Shown: positions 46,201-58,968 of the stretch, in pieces
How positions within the stretch are numbered: the first letter of the stretch is position 1
Layout: every line of letters starts with the position of its first letter
Translations under genes and position numbers: made by a program
Source: Varanus komodoensis
Taxonomy: Eukaryota; Chordata; Lepidosauria; Squamata; Varanidae
Assembly: GCF_004798865.1 (NCBI RefSeq)
Contig: NW_025335268.1
Span: 57,974,374-58,038,373, forward strand
Length of the DNA: 64,000 nucleotides
Reading direction: 5' to 3'
The notes under the pieces: generated by a model
The model's database searches: none
What the model saw: the letters and a program-made list of their open reading frames with translations, nothing else
What the model was told of the DNA's origin: nothing

Positions 46201-47629
46201 TTTAAATAAATATGTTAAACCTCTCTGAGGTTTCCAACAAAGCCAAATTCAAGTTTGGCGAATTTGGGGGGCACATCTGGATGCTAGGTGCAGACTGAGG
46301 ATTGGGGACAAGATTCCAAAAATAACTGCACATTTTAGCCTAAAGTTCTTGCTTCCCACACTAAAGGTGCAGGAAAAGCATTTCCAGGTTTTAGAAATGA
46401 GAAGAAATTCTACAAAAGCTGTGAAACTACTGAACAATAGGCAGACACTAGTGAAGTGGGGAGAAAAACCAGGAACTATCATGTTGGATTTGGCCTTCAA
46501 TTAAAACCCCTGCTTTACAAGTCTGAAATACCAGGAGGACATCCATCTATTGTATTGCATCTTTCACATTTGTTTTCCACTAGTCCTTTGCCCTCCCTCC
46601 TTTCCCGCCTGCTAGAGCAGAGAAAGCTTTTAGTGTTATATCACAAGCGCTTGAAATGCGTGTGCGGGGGGGGGGGCATTGGGGGGGCTGTAGAAGAAAT
46701 CAGTGTGGAATAGGGTGGAAATGAGGTGGTTGTGTGTTCTCTCATTACTTTGGATATTTTAAAGGGGTAGGCAGTCTCTCTGGATTAGCCACTCTCAATT
46801 CTAGCTTTGAAATATATTGCTCTTTGCTTCTACAACCCCGACTTAATGATTCCCCAAGTTTTACACTTCTGCACTCCTGGCTGCTCTTGTCTCCTGAGTC
46901 AGTCATGCACTTACAAGTAAAGGAAGAATCTCAAGTTGCAATCTGGGAAACCTATCTAATAACCACATTTAAACCCTTGTAAGTTTGAGGCATGTTACAC
47001 TCTATCAGGCTAGGTGAAAAAGTCTTGTGAAACATTAAAACCACTCCAATGGTGCATAATTTCAAGCAAAATGCATTTCTTATGACATATTTATCTTAAT
47101 TGAACATCACACATTCCATTTGCCACAGCTTCATTTTAATGCTTAATTTTTATCACACCATTCATCTAATGCCTGCTATGGGAAAATTTGGAAAAATTAC
47201 CTCCTGTTTATGTTAAGGATGTCATGATTAAACTTTACATTTAGGCAGCTTTTATCCCTTTATGCCTTTGAGATTACTGTTCTCACTGACCATTATCGGC
47301 TCTCTCATTGGAACTGGGCTGCTTATATGGCTTCCCAGATGAGCCTCTCAAATCCACAACAAATGGTGAACAAGGCTCAGAGGACAGGATACAAATCACA
47401 GCAGGTGTCCATGTGCTCCTTTTCATAGTTGGCACAGACCAACCACCTGCCCTCCTCCACTAACACAAATAAAAAGACTCTTACTGAAGCAGCCCAGTTG
47501 TCTTTTCAAAAACAGAAACAAAAATATAATTACAACAAGGCACAAAAAATAAAGATATGGCCCTATTATGGTTAACCTCACAGGCTGGTCCACAGGCGCC
47601 CCCAACTTCAGGGATCGGGCTGACAGTGA
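43296..47629. other. No gene recognised
   Basis: Mostly unique. Includes a palindromic hAT-like copy at 44170-44256 (listed), a (GTAT)/(CA)n repeat at 45249-45287, a G11 run at 46666-46676, and a GC-rich patch at 45480-45730 with a CCAAT (45519) and a few CpGs. That patch is too small and CpG-poor to call a promoter. Confidence 0.45.
44170..44256. mobile_element. Palindromic hAT-like MITE copy
   Basis: GTTGGATTCCACTTTCCATC, GCTAGCATGGTCAATGGTCA, AGGATGATGAGACAGG: the central part of the palindromic family. Confidence 0.6.
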
Positions 47630-47885
47630 CTAAGCACCTTTATGATGTTAATACCTTCCTCTGGAATGTTCTCCCTGCAATTGCTCACCAGGTGTCCAGT
47701 TTTAGGAGTTTCAAGGTGAAGTCTGAGATTTTCCATTGTTTTATTAAACTGGATTAGGTTCTATTATTTTAGTGCAGTTGTTGGTAGCTTCTGGATGGCA
47801 ATGGTGAATTCGCAAGCTTGTTGTTGACTGAAAATATGGAAGACACTTTGAAAAAAAATAAATTTTAAAATGTGAAAAAATAGGC
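47630..47885 (+). mobile_element. Old L2 LINE 3' end
   Basis: NTFLWNVLPAIAHQVSSFRS then FKVKSEIFHCFIK (about 47650-47755) fits the L2 carboxyl end (LWNxLP ... SFxxxLKTxLF). The downstream 3' UTR is AT-rich with AAATAAAT near 47855. Strongly diverged. Confidence 0.65.
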
Positions 47886-50243
47886 TTTCCATTGGTAAAG
47901 GCTTTCAAACAAACTTGGCTTTCCATAAGTAAATGTAGGGAAAACAAGAGAGGACTATAAATTTTGCAACCTGCTTTGCATCACATTTAAAATGGCCATG
48001 TGCCCAACTCCACCCAGATTTTCACATTTGTACAGACAGCATTCCACTGGCATAGGGGGTCCATAGGAGGAAGCTCTTATTTGTGCAAAGACAGAACAGA
48101 ACTGACCATTTTTCTGCTTTTCTGCAGGTTTTGTTTTGTTTTTTTGCTTTGGGGTTATTTCTGGGGGAGAGGAGGAAGAGATGGAGGGACTGAATAGAAC
48201 TGCACAATTCAAGAGCCACATGAATGAGAAGTATCCTATTACTAGAACACTGCAGCCTTACTTGTAAATTACAATGTTCTGTGCTACGTGCTCTAAGATA
48301 ACACTGTAGTGTTGTTGGATTACAATTTCAGTGAATACAACAAGCATGTCTATTTTAGATTATATGGTGGTTTCACTGTGGAGTAATTCAGTGCAGCTAA
48401 TATTTTCAGGTCTATTTTCTTAAGATATTCTTAGAACAGTGTCTCTTAAAATACAAGCCACTGGTGAGCAAATGCACACTCATACCTATTTTCTTACTAC
48501 AGCTATTCATAGAAAAAGCTAACCTTTCTTCATTTCTGACCATTTACTACTGTACCAACTTCTCTGTTTCTTTCAGGAGGTGCTTATTGTAAACATAAAG
48601 TAGATATTAGTACAATGACAGGTATTTTAATTGACCAGCAAGGTCTCCTAAAGGAGTGATTTTGAAATGTCTGCTTGGGATCATTTTAGATAATCAGGCT
48701 GTTGACAGCAACTAGCAAGCACAAGGCAGAACAAAAGACAATGGGGGGGGGATCAGGGCAGAAACAATAATGAAGTTCCAGGAAAGGGTAAAATACTATT
48801 ATGATCCCACCTGCATTAACAAGTTTATAAACAACTCTTGTGAAATAACATTACTAGGTTTGTAATGATGGAAGAAGCAAGCACAAAAAGCTTATTTGTT
48901 TTGTCTGTATACAACTGATCATTCTCAAAGCTATTTGGGGACTTTGGGTCAGTCCAGTTTCTTGTTTCCAGTAGAGATTTTGATGACCTATGATCAGTTT
49001 GGCTGCAAGCTACAAACCACCAATACATCCATCAGTTTCAGTTTTTTGTTTGTTTTTTGCTTTCTAAGTACACATTTCACAAACTTCTGGAAGTGTGGAA
49101 AACTCAAGGAATAAAACAAGTTTAAACAGAGAATTGCATTCTACTTGAGATGGCTGCAACATTTAATCAGTCAATCAGTCAGATTAGTATAATTTTCCCA
49201 GTGTAATCCTACACATATCTACTTTGACGCAAGTGGAAGGAGAACATTGTCTAGTCCAGGTATATTGGATGAGTTTTAATTCTTGAGCTTGAGGATGCAG
49301 ACAAGGTGCTTCAACAATTTCAATGACCTACTTGTAAGCTTGACCCTTGCCCATCTAAGATGATTCAAAATGCTAGTTTCTCTGCCTATAGCACCTCCAT
49401 ATTGTTTGATTAAGTCTCAACATGTTTGTCCTTATCCGTCCTAATGCCGATCCCAGATAACGGTGGTTTAAGAGTTCACATCATCCATGAACAAAGCAAG
49501 CATGCTTCCTGCTTCAGTAATATTGGTAGATTAATCAATTAAGTGAAAATTCATATGAGTTGTCTACTAAAATGACATTAATTGGGTTGCACCACTAATT
49601 CTTACATACTTCTGTAACACATAATTCCTGAAATCAAGAGGTCATCTTACACTGCCTTATAGTTCACTACAGACTATATAACTTTAACAAAATAGTTATT
49701 GTACCATAGGGTACATGTCCTATTAGTGCTGAGCACAGTTGCAATATTTTCTGTTCAACCGAGATTGCTGCCAAGCAGGCAAAATGGTTAACCTGAAATA
49801 TGGATGTATCCTCATTGTGATTAGAATAGACACAACTAAATGGGAAGTGGCAGGCACAGCTGATCTCTTTCTGGTAACAGTTGTCTACCTAAAATAATCA
49901 CTGTAACAGTAGCCACATTTCATGCCTGTTCAGAGTTGCTCATTACAAAACAAAACAAAATCCCCCACAACAAGTATTACTGTTACTATAATAATGTAGT
50001 CATATCACACACTTTCTAATAAATTCCGGCGCATCCTCAGAATGGCGCCTCCAACTACAAAGCCAGCTGCTCTCTTTGTCTCGTTTCAATGTATAACCAG
50101 AGCATGGTGAGCACTCCCAAGAGAAGTGGGAGGTGTGGTGTGGTGCTTTGACCTAGTTCTCACAACCACAGATGAGATGGTGACCCTGTCCCAAGGCTGT
50201 ACTACTTTAGAATGCAGGTAAAGGGTCAAATGCCACTCCATTA
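47886..50243. other. No gene recognised
   Basis: AT-rich unique-looking sequence; decayed AAGTAAGTCCCATT-type repeat on the minus strand at 49195-49245. Frames are under 90 codons. Confidence 0.45.
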
Positions 50244-50244
50244 A

Positions 50245-50274
<30 letters not shown>
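50244..50274. repeat. (AATC)n simple repeat
   Basis: About seven AATC units; possibly the remnant of a LINE target or tail. Confidence 0.9.
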
Positions 50275-50277
<3 letters not shown>

Positions 50278-50372
50278 AAAAAACAGATGCCAGGAACAAA
50301 GTTCTAATATACCCTTTTCCATGGGATGTTATATTTCTGGATCAGGATGTCTATATGTCTATCTGTCACTGC

Positions 50373-50530
50373 AGCTGTGCACTCCAGTGGTATGCTTGCA
50401 AAAAAAAATGGTCTTGGATTTCTAGCATCACCAGGTGGGACTGAAACCCTAGAAAACTGCTACCAGTCATTACAGACAAGATTGAGCTAAATGGGCCAAT
50501 AATCTGACAGCTTCATGTTCCTCACCCGCA
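50373..50530 (+). mobile_element. tRNA-derived SINE, decayed
   Basis: CTCCAGTGGTATGCTTGC (tRNA-like head), GGTCTTGGATTTCTAGCATC, ACCAGGTGGGACTGAAAC, CTGCTACCAGTCATTACAGA, TTGAGCTAAATGGGCCAAT, CTGACAGCTTCATGTTCCT. Same family and order as the minus-strand copy at 27300, here with the head retained. Confidence 0.7.
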
Positions 50531-53351
50531 CTCTGAGGCATTGTTTAAATACAGACTTAGCAATTCATTTGGTACTTAGGGGAACTAGGCTATTGCCTCT
50601 CATGCCAACATCTTCCCTTCTGGTGTGAGAACTGGGGTACCTGTGCACAGGCCAGAATTCCTATGCCTGCCACACAGATATGGGGGCAAGCTCAACAGCT
50701 GTTCTTGGCTTGTAGGACTAGGGTGATTGAACACCTGACTGGAACTAGCCTTCATAAGAAAACAGCTTCTGCTTGGTACTACCCAAAGTGCTGAAGCCTG
50801 GATATGATGACTCTGCAGGCACAAAGTTGCAATCATCCTAAGACAAGCAGAACAAGACTTACCCAGGAAGTTATGTCTTCCTACTGCACTTCTTGTATAT
50901 TACCTCAAAACAGAGCATATGCTGTTAATTTTCCTGCAAGAGGTTTTCATTCAACAAAGCCACATGTGGAGACACCAAGCGTTCTCATTTCTGTTTAGTA
51001 CACATGCTAGTGGATGGAGAAGATGGATCAAGTGCAAGAACATGCCAGACTCCTGTAACTTGCAAAAGAGCAAATCACACAGGAGTCAGCATATGACTCA
51101 TCTCGAAGGAAGGATGTCTTCGTCATTTTAACTCCTCTCTGCATTCATGTGCTACAGTTCTCACATATGCCAGTACTGCTCCAAGATACAAACAGAACAG
51201 TTCTTGTTTTAAATTTATACACCAAAAGAGAAAGCAATTTGCACTGGGCACCTTCACTTGTTTATTCTGCTCTTACACACAATATATTGGACCTTGGCTT
51301 GTAATGCTGTTAATGCAATGTCCCCTCGTAAGAACCATGCAGCAAGGTGTACACAGTCATTACAGAGTTGTAGAGAAGGAATCAAATTTATCAGGAGCAT
51401 ACAATCCTGCTTCTCAAGAGTCAATGTGAGCATCTTCCATCAACTCTCATATTTTTTCCAAAAACATTCATATTATGAAATCAGAAGAAATGTCAAATAC
51501 TGGCTTATTGTGCATAACAAATTGAGCTTCCAAGACTGAGGTTCTCAAAAAAAGTTGTAATTTTGGAGCAAAAGTTGGGAAGAAACCAAAGGACAGAAAG
51601 GTCTGCAGCTAGGTACAGGCACCATGCACAAAATTTAAAATACAAAACTAGGAGAAGAGCTTGGCTCTGCCCACATGCTCCATTTCAGCTGGCACAGAAA
51701 CTCTTTCAAGACAGCATCAGAGTTCAGCAAAACTGGAAACGATTAGCGAATAATGCAGTGCAATCCAAGAACAAAATGTGTGTTGCAGATTAATCACTTT
51801 CCAAGACTGGAAAGGAAAGATAGGAGTGAGAGATAAATCTGGCCTCAGTGTTTATGCAAGCGTATCATACTTCATGGTACTGAATGTCCCAGCACTTACA
51901 CAGGAAGTAAACAATGTTCTCTCTGTGTATATGTATGCACACAGCACTAAATATGATAGTCTGTAAAGAATGTCTAACTTTGAGTTATGAAACGCATACG
52001 TCAGAGGCCTCCCAGTTGCTAACTACAATGCCACTGCCTAGGGCAGGAGTTTTAAAGGAGAGAGACATTTTCATTTCTGATCTATGAAACCAAATCCCTC
52101 TATACATATGGAGGGTGTTCCCAGGTAGAGGGCTCCTAGCACTACCAATCAAGTTCTATTGCAGCTTTCCTCCTCAACACAAAGAAAGAAGAGCTGGAAG
52201 ACTTTTTTGGGGGGGGGGGACTCCCATAAAATAATGGTTGTTTTTGCATTATCGCTAGGGAAAAAGTAGCCCTTGCTTGCCCCCACATGCTGGTAACACT
52301 GCCTGATTTTTCTAATTACCCTTGCAGCACAAAGCTGACTGGGTTAACTGAACCCAGAGAAGAACATGGTGGGGCTTGGCTTGGAAACTACTCCAGAACT
52401 GTATAACAAGCCATGGGTTCAGGAGTGCTTTTGAAGACTGGGCACCTGCCAGTTTCTAACAATAAGGCAAGCCGCTTATGTAATTAGGGAAATCTCACAG
52501 CATATAGCCTGCACATGTGGGGGGAAGAAAAGAAATTATCCCCTCCTCCAATCATCTGAACCCAGTCACTAGAAATGAGGAACAACAATTGCAAGATAAA
52601 AGCCTAGTCTAGAAGCACCCCAGCTCAGAAGTAAATTCCACTTATTTCAGTGAAGCTTACTCAAAACTATGTTCAGGATTTCAGATAATGCACTATATTC
52701 ACACACACCTCATAAAACCTGTAGGCACAGCTTAAGAGTTTGCACCTCCACCAAGTTCATTTTTACTATAACATATAAATTCTTCTTCCCAACATACAGA
52801 ACACTTTCTTTAGGACCTTTGCTAACTTTTTCATCAATGCAATGGTAATACTGCACGTCCACCACCACTACAATCCACTATTTAAAAAACAAACAAACCT
52901 CTCCAGCACCATTTCCTGAGTTCTGCTTACAAAGTCACATAATAGTCAAGAGATACCTTATCATCTGCCCCACTTGCTGATAGTTAGGAAATACTATTGC
53001 ATGTTTTGTTTGATATCTGTGTGAACACATTTGTGTCACCAGAGTCCTAAATGCATTTAGAGCTACAGTCATCAGGGAAACTAACTTTAATGTCATTACT
53101 CTAGCCCAGGTCTACTAAGCAATGGTCTATAAGCAGTATTAGCTGTGATAAAGTTTAGTAAAGCCTCTATGTTCAGAGGCAGTGTATCTTGAAGCATCAG
53201 ATGATGGAAATAAACAACACAAGATAACATGGCTGGAATGCCTTGCATGCTAGTTAGAGGCAAATGTTATAAGCAAGCTGTAAGTGAATACAGCTGGCAA
53301 AACTATCATGGAATGATCTAGTAAGGAAGTTCCCATGTTCAATTTGGCCAG
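50531..53351. other. No gene recognised
   Basis: No exon or RNA gene. Decayed AAGTAAGTCCCATT-type repeat at 52620-52680; ATAACAAGCCATGG at about 52403 resembles the TIR of the element at 54262. Confidence 0.45.
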
Positions 53352-53525
53352 GGCGACTTCTTTTATATTTTATATTTTATTTATTTATTTTATATTGTTA
53401 ATTTTAATTTTATATTGTTATTTTTGTATTTTATTGTATTTTGTTGTGTTGTAAGCCGCCCCGAGGCTTCAGCAAGGGGCGACATAGAAATGTTTTAATA
53501 AATAAATAAAATAAATAAATTTGTT
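53352..53525 (+). mobile_element. L2/CR1-group LINE 3' tail
   Basis: A (TTTTA)-rich stretch, then GTAAGCCGCCCCGAGGCTTC, AGCAAGGGGCGACATAGAAA and TGTTTTAATAAATAAATAAA. The tail hairpin is GC-rich and well kept, so the copy is fairly young. The minus-strand tail at 58850 is the same subfamily. Confidence 0.82.
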
Positions 53526-53826
53526 TTTTTAATCATCAAAATCCCAAATGTATCTTTTATTCTATGGTGGAATAATGCTTTCATGGTAGATTGGAGACTG
53601 AATTTAATGTGTTGTTCTGACATCTCCTACATGCAAATATATGTACAGAATGAGAAATTACAGAACAAGAAGTCTCTTGAGTTTGTCATAACCTCTGAGA
53701 CATCAAAATCAAGTATATTAACTATACCATATCTTAGAAGAACCACAAAACACAAAAAGACCTCCAATTACAATGTACTCCCTTCTAACAAAAAGAAAAT
53801 AAGTCAGTGACAAACAGAAAGACTAC

Positions 53827-53986
53827 ATTCACACATACCACTAAACCCATGGTATATGCTAATCATGATTTGTTGCTTTAGCCATAAATTTCTTACAAAT
53901 TAGCTAACAAGTCACATACAAGCCAGTGTTGTTACGTGTAAATACCAAAAGCATGGTAGAACGTAGCATGTTTGGTTATCATGAAT
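53827..53986. mobile_element. CATGGT-type TIR element, copy 1
   Basis: The left end ATTCACACATACCACTAAAC, then CCATGGT; the reverse complement of the right end is ATTCATGATAACCAAACATG. About 160 bp, no ORF. Family class not established; similar termini at 54262 and 62478. Confidence 0.48.
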
Positions 53987-54261
53987 ATCCACAGAGAATC
54001 AACAGTTTGTTCTAAGGTTTCCACCTTGCTTCATAACTACTCATGAGTAGTTATCCTACAAATGCAATGAAACAGGACACAAGGTAAGAAAGGTAATCAC
54101 TTCATAACGATTCTTGTGTGTTCAGTCCCAGTGTTTTTCTTATTGCTTATTTATTTTTCTCTTGCCAAGTTTACCAGCTGTCATAACAGTTTCATTTTCA
54201 ATCTGTGTCCTGCCTCTGCTTCAGAGCAAATGGCAGAGCCAGGGCTAAGGCACAGTTCTGG

Positions 54262-54427
54262 GTTCAGACATAACAACAAGCCATGGTTTTAAAAAGCCTA
54301 ACCCAATGGGAAGCCAAGAATTCTATTTGTGGTTTACAGCTGGCTAACCAAACATGGTTTATTTCTGGGGTTCAAACACAAGCCAGATTTTAACCAACAA
54401 CACCATAGCTTAGTGCTATGTGCAAAC
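54262..54427. mobile_element. CATGGT-type TIR element, copy 2
   Basis: Left GTTCAGACATAACAACAAGC and reverse-complemented right GTTTGCACATAGCACTAAGC agree at about 19 of 28 aligned positions, continuing into CATGGT / TATGGT. 166 bp, non-coding. I recognise the CCATGGTTT-bearing repeat as common in squamates, but cannot assign a superfamily or see a target duplication. Confidence 0.58.
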
Positions 54428-56319
54428 CAGGCCATTTTCAACATAAACATTCATAATAAACTCCATTAAGATACTTTCAAAAACTTGGCAAGTGCATTCA
54501 AAATGTGTTAGATCACAACCCCAAATTAACTCAGTGATATCTGACAGTTAGAACATATTTTAAAGAATCCATCTGGATCATTTGACTTAGCAGTACACTG
54601 AAAAGAGCGCAGGTCAGATTAAAGGTAACACTTCAGACTGAAGCAGAAGAAATTTTGGAAGCTGCTTATGGAAGACTGATTGCAAGATCATACTTTATAG
54701 AACTGTTATTGGATGTCTGAAATGTTCCTATATGACAAAAAGGCAATATCTGCTTTTACTACCTATTGCTACCACCACAAACTACAAAAAATATTAAGTA
54801 ACCTAAGATTTAATTTTATAACTTTAATGCCACTTCCTTCAAACCAATAAAAACAATGCAGTGAGACTGTACTCTAGAACTCTTACTTTTGTTTGTATCC
54901 CCCATGCCTTCAGTTCAAACAGAGGAGGGCCAAGATCATGGAAACAATATTTAGCAGTAATCTTACCTTTAGGCTCAAAACTACACATATTGGGGTAAAA
55001 CTGAGTATGCCTACAGAAGCCAAGTGTATCCTTTCCCCCTCAGAATACAGGGCAGTATACATACAATTGTGTCCCCCCCCCCCCCCCGTTTACAAAAGGC
55101 TCTTTGAAATATCAAAGGCGTTCATGAATGCAAGTCAGAAGGAAGCCATTTTAACAAGTCCTCCCTTTCTCCTAATCTCCACTGCCACTTCCAGTCATGT
55201 TTGGAGGGCTTTCTAAGGCAGATCCAGGAGGCAAAGGAATTCAGCAAAAAGTCTCCTCTCTACTGTTCTATTCATGGAGGTGCTATTGAATCAAAAGGCT
55301 TCCATAAGAGAGTGATACAATTGGATACAACCTTATGGTATTTCATACTTTAAATTTGGTTTCTAAGTGGCCCAATCTGTTAAGTAAAGAATTCTCTATA
55401 AATAAAGCCACTAAAATAAATGACAGACAATGTGTTTGAAATGCAAAACATTTTGTGATTAGGTCACAATGTATCTAGTGACTGATGCTGAATTGTAATC
55501 AATTCTGCTTCATATGAATTCACACACACGCACACACACATCGCTCTGAATATTATCCACCTTATCTATTGTGCCGGATTAACAGCTCTGTGTAATTCAA
55601 AGGCTTGTACGAAATGAGTACATCAAAAGCAAAGGTTGCATGGGGGGAAAAATACATCAATTCACTGTGTCAAATTTAAAAGGTACTGAAATAGTTTCCT
55701 TCAATGGCCTGTACAGGAAAGTTATTTAGCAAAACTTGTTGTTCTTTCCTCCCCCGCCTCCACCAGCTCACTTTAACATGCCTGTCTCCATCATGCACTG
55801 ATACGCACCAATTAAGCATCCACTAATAACAAGGTTATGGTACAGCTGCAAGAGGCCCTTACAGCGATATTGAACCAATGCTAGCAATTGATCTAGAGAT
55901 CTCTACCAGCTCAATAGGGCAGGGTGTCTCCAATTCTTGGACATATTATTTCCAGCCTAATTCATTCCCAGGGTTAAAAAGCTCAAGGTTATGATTACTC
56001 AGAAAAAACCCATCCTGGCTCAGAAAACTGTAACTACAGGGTTAACATCAGTTTGGGGTAATAGAAACTACTTGAGATAAGGCTTTTCAAGACCTTTTGA
56101 ATATCAGTTATAGAAGAGGAAGAGCAGGCCTGGTGCTAGGAGAGAGAAAGGAAACACATTTCTCTTGAAGAGAAAGAGATACAGAATTTTAATTGCGCTC
56201 TGTTGGCTCCCTGGATAGATTTCCAGGGCTCCACATTGGAGGATCCTTCAAAATTCTTGAACATAATTAATGTTAAAGATTACCAGTTAACATGACTTTT
56301 AAAATGCACCTGAGTTTTG
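54428..56319. other. No gene recognised
   Basis: Includes a C15 homopolymer at 55073-55087 and a short (CA)n at 55520-55541. No protein similarity. Confidence 0.45.
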
Positions 56320-56327
56320 CTGTAGCT

Positions 56328-56594
56328 CAGGGGTCCTCAAAATGTTTGAACGGGGGGGGGCAGTTGAAAGGTGCCAGTGATGGGCACAGGCTACCAAGGC
56401 GGTGTGGGCGGGGGGCGCAGGCCATGCCGGGGGTGGGAGGCATGGGCGAGCGTGGCAAGGCAGGGGCGTGCGTGCACAGAGATCGCTTTCTCTGAGCAAG
56501 TCCAAAACAATCTCCTTGCGAGCAAGCCAGCAGGCCGGGTAAATGGGCATGGCGGGCTGGATCCGGCCTGCAGTCCGTAGTTGGAGGACCCATG
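56328..56594. mobile_element. hAT-type MITE with perfect 8-bp target duplication
   Basis: The 267-bp element is bounded by CTGTAGCT at 56320-56327 and again at 56595-56602, an exact 8-bp duplication as made by hAT transposases. Termini CAGGGGTCCTC and (reverse complement) CATGGGTCCTC are inverted repeats. The interior is strikingly GC-rich with many CpGs (56395-56480) compared with AT-rich flanks. The frames across it are by-products of composition, not genes. No transposase; moved in trans. Confidence 0.85.
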
Positions 56595-56602
56595 CTGTAG
56601 CT

Positions 56603-57324
56603 AGTTCAGACTAGGCCTGCCTATGCAACTCCACTCAGAACTGTAACACATGAATTGTGGGTTCTGTACAGGTTAAAGAACCCACACACCAGCCTAGAAC
56701 AGACTATGTGCTATTTATCACTGCATAACCATCGTCATCGGGTTTGCATGGCAAGACAACCTTGAATGTGTCTTGCATACTCAAAATGGCAACCACATGT
56801 GCCATTGCCTTCCGGCTGGCTACCAATAGTCCACCTTGGGCTGTTTGTTGTGCATATGGCTCCATTTAAACTCTAGATGAACTTTAATTGTTCAGTCCTG
56901 AGTTTCCCCTTTTTCAAAACGCAGGGCATGCAGTAACTTGCCATTTACCACCGATAATTACATGATTCAATGTGCCTTACATATGAACAGAGGAGCAAAT
57001 TTGCAGTTTCTGGTTTTACCTTGCTAGAGAAAAAAGTGAGGCATCTGCAGTGGTTCCTGGACAGAATACCTGCCAACAAGTTGGTGATGATTCTGCCTCA
57101 ACAGATGTTGAAAACTGCTCTGAGGTCTCAGGGGTGCCACAGCTGAAGCTGCATGTGTAGGGCAGTCTTCACAAAACCATTGCCAACGAAGGATGGTCAC
57201 TCAACAGTATATATGCACCCATTTAGGCTTGAAATGAATAACTGCTGATTACACATTGACTTAAGCACTTATTACGCTGAAGGGAGACTCAATTTGTAAA
57301 AAAAAAATCAGTAATACATTCAAC
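56603..57324. other. No gene recognised
   Basis: Nothing identifiable. Confidence 0.45.
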
Positions 57325-57415
57325 CCCAGGGCTCAGGGTGGGTCACATTGATAAAAACACACACAAAATGAAAATCAGACAAAATAAAGTCAGCATAGTC
57401 AAAAGCTTAAAGTTT
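57325..57415 (-). mobile_element. L2/CR1-group LINE 3' tail, decayed
   Basis: CCCCAGGGCTCAGGGTGGGT, CACATTGATAAAAACAC: reversed tail hairpin followed by A-rich UTR. Confidence 0.45.
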
Positions 57416-57483
57416 CCCATTGAAAACTAGCTCAACTGGAAAAGATCATTCATAGTCTCTGAAAGAAACCTGGAGTTTGATTT

Positions 57484-57765
57484 GATTGATTGATTTCATT
57501 TGTATGTCACCCCACAGCCCATAGGGGTCTCTAGGCAGCTTACAGCAAGATAAGATACAAAATACAATAGTACAAGCAAAAATTTACTATAGCAAAAATA
57601 CAACGTCAATATGAATGCTAAACTATACACACAGCAAATACAAATTCAGATACAATATTAACAGCAGAGCAATACAAAATCAAAGTTACTTAATACAATA
57701 ATATTCATAATGTTAAATAATGAAATACAACTAACCCCACCCACTCAAAAGCCCATATACAGATT
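57484..57765 (-). mobile_element. L2/CR1-group LINE 3' end
   Basis: TTGATTGATTTCATTTGTAT, GTCACCCCACAGCCCATAGG, GGTCTCTAGGCAGCTTACAG, then a long A-rich, T-poor stretch. On the minus strand this is a 3' UTR ending in GCTGTAAGCTGCCTAGAGAC and (AATC)n. Confidence 0.68.
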
Positions 57766-58849
57766 GGCTAAGAAAAGTTTGGATTATCTCTAGTAAGAGG
57801 CTGCACCTGAGAATTAAGGTGCAGTCCTCCATTCTGTATCAAATTTCTGAGCTGATGCAAAAGAAAAAAATGCCAACAGAGGCAAATGTTACCACTGTAA
57901 GGAAATAAGATATGGGAAAGTGGCAAAACCTCAAATTTATTACATTAATATGTTCCACTACTGAGCAACAAGAGCTATTATGGATACGGATAATTCATCT
58001 ATGGCAACTGTATGCTATCAAACAGTTTGAGAGTTATTCTGTTCAGACAAAAACAAAATCCATTGCATCTGTTTGTCTTTGCCCTCTGCAATGGCAAAGT
58101 GCTCAAATGTCCAGTTTATGGATACACATTATCCATAAAACAAACCCAATTTGTTTTGTACATGTTAGTCACTCTAAAATACACCCCCCTTAATACTGTA
58201 GTAGGAATGATAGTTTCAGAGCTGAATTAGTGCTTGAACTACATTTGAGTGGTGAATACTACCAAAAATAATATGACTATATATCAAACTAACTAGCTGT
58301 AATTTACTCCTTTTAATGTTCCAGGTTCACTCACAAGTTGACTCAATCCATCCAGTAAGCTTCAATTAAAGTTGCAGCCTGGAGGCAGCTGCTGGAAAAA
58401 CCCAAAGTGAACTTTTTCTTCCAGCCAATTCAATGTTCTTTTCACTATTTATATTCTTGGATTGCCCAGCTGCGACTGATACTGTAGGTCATGGTGTCCT
58501 AAACCTACCAGGAATGTGATGATGCTGTCAAATCTCATGACTTGCTTTTAATTATGCCCTTTCTTAATCTTAACTATCTGTAGCTAGCATCTTGCTGACC
58601 TTGCTTACTGCAAGATCATTAGGGAGTGCTATTTGTCCACTACTAATCTCTTGAGGATTTGTATGCTTTTGTTTGCTTTTTTGTTTTACTTTCAAAATTT
58701 TATCCACAAGTACCAAAGAAGTAATGTTCCTTTCACATCAGATTGCTAAGGTCCCAAGGTCCAAATCCAGCCCTCCAGAAGGCTCCTTTCCCCCAGTCAC
58801 CCATCATTTGGTGTTTCACCAGCTTTTGTGCATTTGCCCTCTCCCCATG
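57766..58849. other. No gene recognised
   Basis: Frames up to 93 codons without family similarity. Confidence 0.45.
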
Positions 58850-58968
58850 TTTATTTATTTATTTATTTATTAAAACATTTTTATGCCGCCCCATTTGCCG
58901 AAGCCTCGGGGCGGCTTACAACATAGAGCCCCGAGGCTTCGGCGGGGCTTACAACATGTTCTAAAAGT
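58850..58968 (-). mobile_element. L2/CR1-group LINE 3' tail with rearranged hairpin
   Basis: (TTTA)n, AAAACATTTTTATGCCGCCC, then GCCGAAGCCTCGGGGC (58897-58912) and its exact reverse complement GCCCCGAGGCTTCGGC (58928-58943) around a 15-nt loop. GGCTTACAACAT-like text occurs twice (58913 and 58946), so the usual tail has an extra inverted segment. Confidence 0.8.

Noticed and set aside
56292-56593. Four overlapping frames of 67-88 codons on both strands
   Set aside because: All lie across the GC-rich hAT MITE, where stop codons are scarce; no family similarity.
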